A stretch of 48,731 bases of DNA from Candidatus Saccharimonadota bacterium. Lineage in GTDB: Bacteria; Patescibacteriota; Saccharimonadia; Saccharimonadales; Saccharimonadaceae. The notes beneath the pieces are model-generated. The model was not told where the DNA came from. It did no database searches and saw only the letters and a list, made by a program, of their open reading frames with translations. The stretch covers positions 1-48,731 of the forward strand of contig JAFWJE010000013.1 in NCBI GenBank assembly GCA_017511685.1. The letters are read 5' to 3'. Both the position numbers and the translations under genes were made by a program. How positions within the stretch are numbered: the stretch's first letter is position 1; every line of letters begins with the position of its first letter. Below are positions 43,276-48,731 of the stretch, in pieces.

Positions 43276-43373
43276 TATCTTAATGAGTTGGCAATATCAC
43301 CAAAATATGTTAAAATAAATATAGTTTAGATTTGGAACTATAAACCAAGTAGTAAATTAGGAGGTGTATTATT

Positions 43374-44138
43374 ATGAAGACTAAATACAAAATTGATTGG
43401 TCCAATGCATTAAAAATCGGAAACAAAACACTCTATCGTATTATAGCAACACGAGACTTTGGCAAAATAAGGAAAGGAAGCCTTGGAGGATACATTGAAT
43501 CCGAAGAAAATCTCTCTCAAAAAGGACGTTGCTGGATTTATGGTGACGCTAAAGTGTATGATAAGGCTAAAGTTTATGATGATGCTGAAATATATGGTGA
43601 TGCTAAAGTCTATGATGATGCTGAGGTATACGGTCGTGCCGAAGTTTGGGCTCATGCCAAAATATTTGGTAGCGCTAAGGTCTACGACGCTGTAGTAGAT
43701 GACAATGCAGAAGTATACGGCTCCGCTAAAGTCTATGGCTATGCCAAGATCTACAATCAAGCTAAAATTTCCGATACCGCCGAGATATATGACCATGCCG
43801 AAATAAGCGACAATGCAGAAGTATACGGCTCTGCTAAAGTCTATGACTATTCCGAGGTGTATGAATCTGCTAAAATCTACGATAATGCCGAGATATATGA
43901 CCATGCCGTAGTATGTGGCGATGCCAAAGTATACGAATTCGCTGATATTTATGACTACGCCAGTATCTATGACAACGCCAAAGTATATGGTGACGCCGAG
44001 ATATGTGACCATGCCGAAGTATGTGACGATGCTGAAGTGTTTGAATTTGCTAAAGTCTATGGCTATGCCAAAGTATGTGGCGATGCCGTAATCTGCGAAG
44101 ACACCGAAGTGGGTGGCCATACCGAAGTAAAAAACTAA
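43374..44138 (+). CDS. Hexapeptide-type beta-helix repeat protein
   Basis: 254 residues. After a short head with LYRIIATRDFGKIRKGSLGG and ESEENLSQKGRCWIYGDA, about 190 residues repeat a six-residue unit of the form V/I-Y-G/D-x-A-x (for example AKVYGDAEICDHAEV). This predicts a left-handed beta helix like those of acyltransferases, but no catalytic histidine loop is visible. Similar proteins occur in Firmicutes and their phages. GGAGGTG precedes the ATG. Function unknown. Confidence 0.8.
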   Translation: MKTKYKIDWSNALKIGNKTLYRIIATRDFGKIRKGSLGGYIESEENLSQKGRCWIYGDAKVYDKAKVYDDAEIYGDAKVYDDAEVYGRAEVWAHAKIFGSAKVYDAVVDDNAEVYGSAKVYGYAKIYNQAKISDTAEIYDHAEISDNAEVYGSAKVYDYSEVYESAKIYDNAEIYDHAVVCGDAKVYEFADIYDYASIYDNAKVYGDAEICDHAEVCDDAEVFEFAKVYGYAKVCGDAVICEDTEVGGHTEVKN

Positions 44139-44166
44139 GCCGAGCGTATCTCCATCTAAGCACTTT

Positions 44167-44193
44167 AAAACGCCCATTTACTGGGCGTTTTTT
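44167..44193 (+). terminator. Terminator of the beta-helix gene
   Basis: AAAACGCCCA, TTTAC loop, TGGGCGTTTT and further T, 29 bp after the stop. Confidence 0.9.
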
Positions 44194-44205
44194 CAACGCA
44201 AAATC

Positions 44206-44234
44206 TGGCGGGAGCGTCTGGGCGAAGTCCGAAC
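44206..44234 (+). repeat. 29-bp intergenic repeat, copy C
   Basis: TGGCGGGAGCGTCTGGGCG, then AAGTCCGAAC. Starts 13 bp after the terminator; the -10 TATAAT of the next gene is at about 44248. Confidence 0.8.
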
Positions 44235-44268
44235 AAAACTAATGTGGTATAATACAACTAGCTAAATC

Positions 44269-45447
44269 ATGAAAAACAAAAAACAGCTAATTTCACTAGA
44301 ATTAATCCACAAATTCGTAGGCGTTTTTTCAGATTTTTTCCTGAACATCTATCTGTTTAAAATTTCGGGTAACGATTTTAATTTCATCCTTCTTTATGAT
44401 ACTGTTAACTCAGCTCTCGGTTGCGTTTATTGTCTTTTCTTAATGAAAACGATCTCGCCAAAAACCGCAAACACAATTTTTAGGTCTGGCTATGTTTGCG
44501 AAATTATCGCTATTTTAATGCTATTGATTTTCAAAGAACAGATTATCGGTTTTATCTGGGTATTTTTGCTTATCCATAGATATGCTAAATCATCTTACTA
44601 TGCCGTCTACGAACAGGTACTAATCGGCTCATCTGGTAAGCATAGTCTTAGTAGCTATGTAGCAGGCGTTAACATACTTGGCACTATTGTTTCGCTTGGG
44701 GCACCGATTTTACTTGGCTTTTTAATTACTGATTGTTCCTATTTTGTCGCCATGGGATTCATCTTAATTAGCGCAATAGCCTCAATGATAATAGCTACAA
44801 AATCAGATTTTAAAGTCGTTAACGAAGAATTTCACCTTTTTAAGTTCTGGAGGAAAGCCTTTAAAAATAAAACTATGCGCATTGCATATCTAGACTCCTT
44901 TCTCAATCGTCTTGGCGGGGCACATGGAGTCTTAAAACCACTAATTCCAATTTTGTTAGTTTTGGCGTTAGGAACAGAATTTAGTGCTGGAAGCTACGAC
45001 AGTCTATTTTCGGTAATTTATATTATACTACTAGAAATAGTCAGATTGCTTAATAGAAAAGGTGCTAAGAAACGTCTTTATATGCCTCTTTCCTTATTCT
45101 GCCTGATCAGTGCCATTGTAATGATTTCTAATTTTAACATTTTTTCAATTCTACTATTTTACTTTTCTCTAAGAACTGGTGGCCATCTTATTCATTCAGA
45201 GTATGATAGTATGATTTATGCTATTGGTAAAAAAGAAAAACTTGCTAGATATAGTAATGAACATCATTTTACTTGGGATTTATTCCTAACGATGGGCCAT
45301 CTTACTGGCATAGCCTTAGCCTATATCGTCTATAATTATCTTTATTCTAAAGAAGCCTTTGCTTTGATTATTGTGATTTTAATGGTGTTCTTTGTACTCC
45401 ACGCCTATTTCTTACAAAAGCTTGAAATGAAACTAAATAATAAATAA
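44269..45447 (+). CDS. MFS-like transporter
   Basis: 392 residues with about 10-12 hydrophobic helices and a basic loop between the two halves (FKFWRKAFKNKTMRIAYLDS, about 200-215). It resembles major facilitator proteins, but I cannot name a subfamily or substrate. TATAAT lies 15 nt before the ATG and there is no clear Shine-Dalgarno. No terminator lies after it; repeat copy D starts next to its stop. Confidence 0.7.
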   Translation: MKNKKQLISLELIHKFVGVFSDFFLNIYLFKISGNDFNFILLYDTVNSALGCVYCLFLMKTISPKTANTIFRSGYVCEIIAILMLLIFKEQIIGFIWVFLLIHRYAKSSYYAVYEQVLIGSSGKHSLSSYVAGVNILGTIVSLGAPILLGFLITDCSYFVAMGFILISAIASMIIATKSDFKVVNEEFHLFKFWRKAFKNKTMRIAYLDSFLNRLGGAHGVLKPLIPILLVLALGTEFSAGSYDSLFSVIYIILLEIVRLLNRKGAKKRLYMPLSLFCLISAIVMISNFNIFSILLFYFSLRTGGHLIHSEYDSMIYAIGKKEKLARYSNEHHFTWDLFLTMGHLTGIALAYIVYNYLYSKEAFALIIVILMVFFVLHAYFLQKLEMKLNNK

Positions 45448-45448
45448 A

Positions 45449-45477
45449 TGGCGGAAGAGTCTGGACGAAGTTCGAAC
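45449..45477 (+). repeat. 29-bp intergenic repeat, copy D
   Basis: TGGCGGAAGAGTCTGGACG, then AAGTTCGAAC. Follows the transporter stop by 1 bp and is followed after 4 bp by a copy of the second repeat family. Confidence 0.8.
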
Positions 45478-45481
45478 AATT

Positions 45482-45515
45482 TTGGTGGGGCTCTATTAAC
45501 CAGGTTTTAACATTG
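45482..45515 (+). repeat. Second repeat family, copy 1
   Basis: Contains GGTGGGGCT and ATTAACCAGGTTTTAAC. Also at 46606-46640 (nearly identical) and, diverged, at 47306-47345. Confidence 0.7.
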
Positions 45516-46427
45516 TATAGAGACGGCGTCTCTCGCCTTCTTCATGATTTGCTTTCTAAGTAGAAATTTATCTAGAACCAAAAGATTATTATTTTCGCAT
45601 TTTTTATCAAATAATTGTTCAAGTCTTTGTTTAACATCATCACCACCGAAGTAAATATAGCTCTTGCCCTCTTCCAGCAATATGACGTTCATTATCCATT
45701 CTGGATATTCAGTGAAGACTTCTTCCATTTTTTTGTGGTCGAAATTATCTAGATTTAGTACTATCATTTGTCCGATGACTTCAGGCAAAATTCCGGCTTT
45801 CTCTATTTTTAGATCATCCTTAATGGCCTTTTCGAAATCTTTCGTAATTTCAGCCTCACATGCAGAAAAATATTCCTTATAAAAATCCTCGGGGACTTTA
45901 CCCAGTCTTAATAACTCATTGTATGCACTGCGGTCGCGATCTGTAGTGATGCTGGCCTTGAGATTAAGAGTATTATCTAGAATACCTGCAACCAATAGCT
46001 TGCATAAATCAGTGTCGAGGATTTCTACATGCCTAGACTGAATAATCTTCTCGTAAACCAAAGTACAGACAGAGCCAATGAACTCAATCTGAGTTTTAAT
46101 GTTTGGATATTTAGCCCAGTACTGTTCGAAGCCAGTATGATGATCTATAATTTCGATTATTTTGCCCAGTCTTACTTGCTCATCAAAAAAATCAGGGTTC
46201 GATACGTCTAGTAAAATATACTTATCATTTCCATTATCGATTGGCTCATTCAGACTATACTTCAAATCTAAGATTGATGGCGGAACGCTTTGATTGAGCG
46301 TGGCAGTTGTAGATGCGATAACATTATTATTGTCTATGACTTTCAATAGTTCACGATAGGCTATCATGCTGGCGTAGGCATCAATATCAATATATTTACG
46401 TCCGGAAGTAATAATAATATTTGTCAT
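45507..46427 (-). CDS. DHH-family phosphoesterase
   Basis: 306 residues. Catalytic motifs of the DHH superfamily are intact: DIDAYASMIAYREL (motif I), LLDVSNPDFF (motif II), IIDHHTGFEQY (the DHH) and AGILDNTLNLKASI. The C-terminal part resembles DHHA2 (about 190-290). This suggests a Mn-dependent pyrophosphatase or exopolyphosphatase-like enzyme. TATAAT (46435-46440) ends 7 nt before the ATG, so it is probably leaderless. It contrasts with the degenerate DHH protein at 3830. Confidence 0.88.
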   Translation of the reverse strand: MTNIIITSGRKYIDIDAYASMIAYRELLKVIDNNNVIASTTATLNQSVPPSILDLKYSLNEPIDNGNDKYILLDVSNPDFFDEQVRLGKIIEIIDHHTGFEQYWAKYPNIKTQIEFIGSVCTLVYEKIIQSRHVEILDTDLCKLLVAGILDNTLNLKASITTDRDRSAYNELLRLGKVPEDFYKEYFSACEAEITKDFEKAIKDDLKIEKAGILPEVIGQMIVLNLDNFDHKKMEEVFTEYPEWIMNVILLEEGKSYIYFGGDDVKQRLEQLFDKKCENNNLLVLDKFLLRKQIMKKARDAVSIQC

Positions 46428-46605
46428 ATCTATTATTATAACATAAAAGCATAGGCCATATTGTTGGGGATTTAACCGCCAAAATATAGAGGTAGGTTGC
46501 GGTTTTTTGCTGTAAAAATGGCATAAAAAGAGCCCTCTATTTTTGCAAGGGATTTAACAGATATTTATAGGTTAGCAAATAGTTGAAAATTATTTTATAA
46601 ACCGT

Positions 46606-46640
46606 TTGGTGGGGCTTAATTAACCAGGTTTTAACGGTAT
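46606..46640 (+). repeat. Second repeat family, copy 2
   Basis: GTTTGGTGGGGCTTAATTAA followed by CCAGGTTTTAAC, in a 276-bp gap that otherwise holds the DHH promoter and the -10 of the CYTH gene. Confidence 0.7.
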
Positions 46641-46703
46641 ACAAAAAATGAGCCACGAAAAAAAGCTAGATAGGAATTGCCATAAAAATGTTATAATGAG
46701 GGT

Positions 46704-47288
46704 ATGAAGAATGAAATTGAAGCCCAGTTTTTAGATATTGATAAGGATGACATACGTTCAAAGCTAAAAGAAATTGGCGCAAACCTAGAAAAACCCGAAG
46801 TTTTAATGCGACGTGTTGTTTTCTATACTGGCGAACATTCTTTTGCTCGTGTTCGAGATGAGGGTGATAAAATCGTTATGACTTATAAGAATGTCAGTGA
46901 TGATCATTCTATTCTCGGCACGAAAGAAGTTAATATTGAAGTAAACGATTACGATGATGCAATTCTTTTTTTGAGGGGCTGTGGGCTTAAAACTAAAGCT
47001 CACCAAGAAACTAAGCGAGAAATTTGGAAGTTCGGCGAAGTAGAAATTTGCATCGATACCTGGCCATGGTTACCGACTTTCATAGAGATAGAAGGACCAA
47101 GCGAAGAATTGGTCTGGGAAACAGCAGACAAACTTGGATTTGAGAAAAATCAAGCAAAATTTGGTTCGGTAGATACTACTTATCAACACTATTACGGAGT
47201 AGAACCTGATATAGTGAATTTGCACACACCAGAGATTATGTTTGACATGAAACCACCGAAGTGGGCAAAGCGAAATATTAATGAATAG
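46704..47288 (+). CDS. CYTH-domain protein (class IV adenylate cyclase-like)
   Basis: 194 residues. CYTH proteins bind triphosphates in a tunnel (adenylate cyclase CyaB, thiamine triphosphatase). The N-terminal ExExK signature reads NEIEAQFL, with Gln for Lys. Later basic and acidic strands are present: VFYTGEHSFARVRDEGDKIVMTYK, EVNIEV, TKREIWKFGEVEICIDTWPWL and FIEIEGPSEE. Activity not determined. TATAAT (46692-46697) ends 6 nt before the ATG. Confidence 0.85.
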   Translation: MKNEIEAQFLDIDKDDIRSKLKEIGANLEKPEVLMRRVVFYTGEHSFARVRDEGDKIVMTYKNVSDDHSILGTKEVNIEVNDYDDAILFLRGCGLKTKAHQETKREIWKFGEVEICIDTWPWLPTFIEIEGPSEELVWETADKLGFEKNQAKFGSVDTTYQHYYGVEPDIVNLHTPEIMFDMKPPKWAKRNINE

Positions 47289-47305
47289 AAACCCTATTAG
47301 TTCAA

Positions 47306-47345
47306 TTCGCTAGGGCAAATTAAGCAGGCTTTAACAATCTACAAG
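47306..47345 (+). repeat. Second repeat family, copy 3 (diverged)
   Basis: AGGGCAAATTAAGCAGGCTTTAAC. The frame through it reads IKQALTIYKEDIRQRLEDYD, then a stop near 47393. It may be the decayed C-terminus of a small antitoxin-like protein. Confidence 0.5.
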
Positions 47346-47470
47346 GAAGACATCCGTCAACGACTAGAGGACTATGATCCAGAATCTAAATAAGTATGTC
47401 ATAAATGCCGTTTTTTCCGTTTTGCCGTTTATCATATTAAGGGGACTAAGTGGGGCATAATTAAATTACT

Positions 47471-47575
47471 ATGACGAATATAGAATACGAGCTGTGTGAA
47501 ATTGATGGCGAAATAGAGCTTTGCGACGGAACGATTGCGGAGCTAACTCCCGATATGCTACCGAGCCTCGTCTAA
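47471..47575 (+). CDS. Candidate 34-residue acidic protein
   Basis: MTNIEYELCEIDGEIELCDG, then TIAELTPDMLPSLV. Eight acidic residues, no homology recognised. There is no strong ribosome site. Followed 34 bp later by the gene at 47610. Confidence 0.35.
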   Translation: MTNIEYELCEIDGEIELCDGTIAELTPDMLPSLV

Positions 47576-47609
47576 CAATCAAAATTACCAATAGAACAAA
47601 AATTAGTTT

Positions 47610-47885
47610 ATGAAAAAACTAGTTTTAATGAAATATTTAGATAAGAAAGGCATGCCTCGATATCGCTCGATGCCGAAAATAGATATGTCAGACAACGAGG
47701 TCGACAATCGCATAAACCTTATGGAAGTTGAGGCTGACGAAATGCTCTATACTGGTGAAATGAAAGAGTTACTCTGGATTAAGAGCCTAAACGAAGAAGA
47801 ACACAAACAGTTAATGAAAGACGAGTCTGAGGCTAGGATTAAAAAGCTCGAAGAACTTGATGAGGTTTGGGCAAAAGCCAAGTAG
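47610..47885 (+). CDS. Small charged protein, unknown
   Basis: 91 residues, rich in Lys, Glu and Met (KKLVLMKYLDKKGMPRYRS, then helices ending KLEELDEVWAKAK). No family recognised and no clear Shine-Dalgarno. A weak stem ACCAGTCC with GGGCTGGT (47914-47933) follows and may terminate it. Confidence 0.6.
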   Translation: MKKLVLMKYLDKKGMPRYRSMPKIDMSDNEVDNRINLMEVEADEMLYTGEMKELLWIKSLNEEEHKQLMKDESEARIKKLEELDEVWAKAK

Positions 47886-47998
47886 GTAGCCATTTTTTAA
47901 GCACAAGAAAATAACCAGTCCTGACGGGCTGGTGTTTAGTATTCTACTCTTGCGTTAGGTTGATTTTCATGTTGTTATATGCTACAATAGTAGACACT

Positions 47999-48604
47999 AT
48001 GGCATCAAAAAATTGGCATCCAAATTTTATTAAATATACGGAGTTTATAGCAGCACACCCGAATTATAAGGGCTTACCTATCGAGCGTGGTTTAGATGGC
48101 TCATTAAACTGGGTAGTTGCCAATAAGACTTCCACAATTAGGCAGGGTCGCATTAAATGGTGCGAAAACAAGGCAAGAGAGCTTGGGTTTAAAATTGAAC
48201 CAGGCGTATATGCAAAAGTCATGCGTAAGATTCACCCAACGGGCGAAAAAGTTTGCCAGGTTTGTGGAAAGAAGATGTCCATTTTCTATCACTATCCTAC
48301 CGTTCACCTCATCAATAAACTCGAGAAGAAATTTGGCATTAGATTTTCTAATACTACACACATAAGCGAGATATGGGACGAGTTGCTAGATTCTGGAAAC
48401 AAAGAATCAGACTTGACTGAGTTTTTCTTAGGCTGTGCCGGAGTCGACAAAACTCTCTCTGGTAAAACAGATAAGAAAAGCGTTATTGAAACACTAGAAG
48501 ACATCAGCAGAAACTCTGGTAAGGCGATATTAAGTCCAGGTGCAATGTCTAACTTTCCAGACCGTTTTGATGGTTTTCATACATACAACCTTCCGATTAA
48601 ATAA
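47999..48604 (+). pseudogene. Truncated type IIS-like restriction endonuclease (N-terminal part)
   Basis: 201 residues from MASKNWHPNFIKYTEF. HPNYKGLPIERG, KVCQVCGKKMSIFYHYP and the final LSPGAMSNFPDRFDGFHTYN recall the N-terminal region of the Alw26I/Eco31I/Esp3I type IIS restriction family, which is several hundred residues longer and nuclease-active. The frame stops soon after GFHTYN, so the rest is missing. TTGATT, 17 bp and TACAAT (47983-47988) precede the ATG by 10 nt. No methyltransferase is seen in the window. Family call is from memory, moderate confidence. Confidence 0.55.
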
Positions 48605-48634
48605 CAAATTACAATATGGAAGTGAGATGAGTTA

Positions 48635-48731
48635 ATGAATATTCACTTTGGATTTTCATATATAGGTTTAATATTTTTACTAATGTTGATGTTACCAAAT
48701 ATTATATGGAGTAAAAATAAGCCTAAAGGCT
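48635..48731 (+). CDS. Membrane protein, N-terminus only
   Basis: 32 residues before the window ends: MNIHFGFSYIGLIFLLMLML, then PNIIWSKNKPKG. One clear hydrophobic helix followed by a basic turn. It resembles the start of a small Firmicutes-type membrane protein, function unknown. GGAAGTGAG precedes the ATG. Confidence 0.6.
   Translation, partial: MNIHFGFSYIGLIFLLMLMLPNIIWSKNKPKG

Noticed and set aside
43530-44130. CRISPR-like array of short repeats
   Set aside because: The 18-bp periodicity is coding for a six-residue protein repeat, with no unique spacers; no CRISPR array or cas gene was seen in the window.
43410-44177. 255-codon minus-strand ORF opposite the beta-helix repeat gene
   Set aside because: The repeat keeps the complementary frame open; the plus frame has the ribosome site, terminator and a known repeat pattern.
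40785-45477. Short ORFs starting in the 29-bp repeats (frame MAEESGRSS)
   Set aside because: Frames end at different, unrelated places after the repeat and lack ribosome sites; the repeat is better seen as DNA.

Overview
The window reads as chromosome of a host-associated Patescibacteria (CPR) lineage, most likely Candidatus Saccharibacteria (TM7). The support is a streamlined gene set, a murE missing most of its first domain, an S20 with a Lys/Ala tail, a membrane pyrophosphatase, a DUF6512 pair, FISUMP-type surface proteins, and many genes whose -10 box lies only 6-10 nt before the start codon (probable leaderless mRNAs). The assignment is inferred from gene content; no marker tree was possible.

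Layout. 1-3 kb: 3' part of rpsO, a large secreted FISUMP surface protein, a RelE/ParE-type toxin-antitoxin (TA) pair. 3-14 kb: truB, a degenerate DHH protein with a Pro/Ala tail, an ABC exporter with a damaged Walker B, rpsT, holA, mutM, groES-groEL under a CIRCE element, a second TA pair, murE. 14-20 kb: orn, argS, pyrG, a MacB/LolD-like ABC pair. 20.5-22.9 kb: an ABC-2 transporter pair with deviating codon use. 23-30 kb: small membrane proteins, tRNA-Ser(GGA), a pilin-like protein, an HD hydrolase, a short acidic protein, tsaD, a RhuM/Fic-Doc protein, a FemAB-like transferase. 30-39 kb: an IS1634-type transposase stub, a possible ncRNA locus, a membrane protein, a second FISUMP protein, a wHTH-GHKL-STAS regulator with three operator-like repeats, valS, a HIT protein, a membrane-anchored protein, a DUF167 protein. 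40-48.7 kb looks accessory: small unknown genes, membrane pyrophosphatase with a structured leader, a beta-helix repeat protein, an MFS-like transporter, a DHH phosphoesterase, a CYTH protein and a truncated type IIS-like restriction enzyme, with short direct repeats between genes.

The most striking pattern is a set of G-tract elements at exported or unknown genes. (i) A G11 tract sits just inside the second FISUMP gene, and two start codons in different frames precede it; the well-spaced GTG is out of frame at the present length. (ii) A G9 tract fills half of an 18-bp promoter spacer of the 128-aa acidic protein. (iii) A four-run G4 motif lies upstream of the first FISUMP promoter, and the two FISUMP genes share stretches of 35-39 identical bases. 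Together these suggest an undescribed phase or antigenic variation system in an episymbiont; this is inference and needs population reads.

A second theme is self-complementary DNA. Two 140-214 bp hairpins fill convergent intergenic gaps, ending at or next to the flanking stop codons. Two 108-117 bp palindromic inserts lie in frame inside argS and tsaD, resembling Rickettsia palindromic elements in style.
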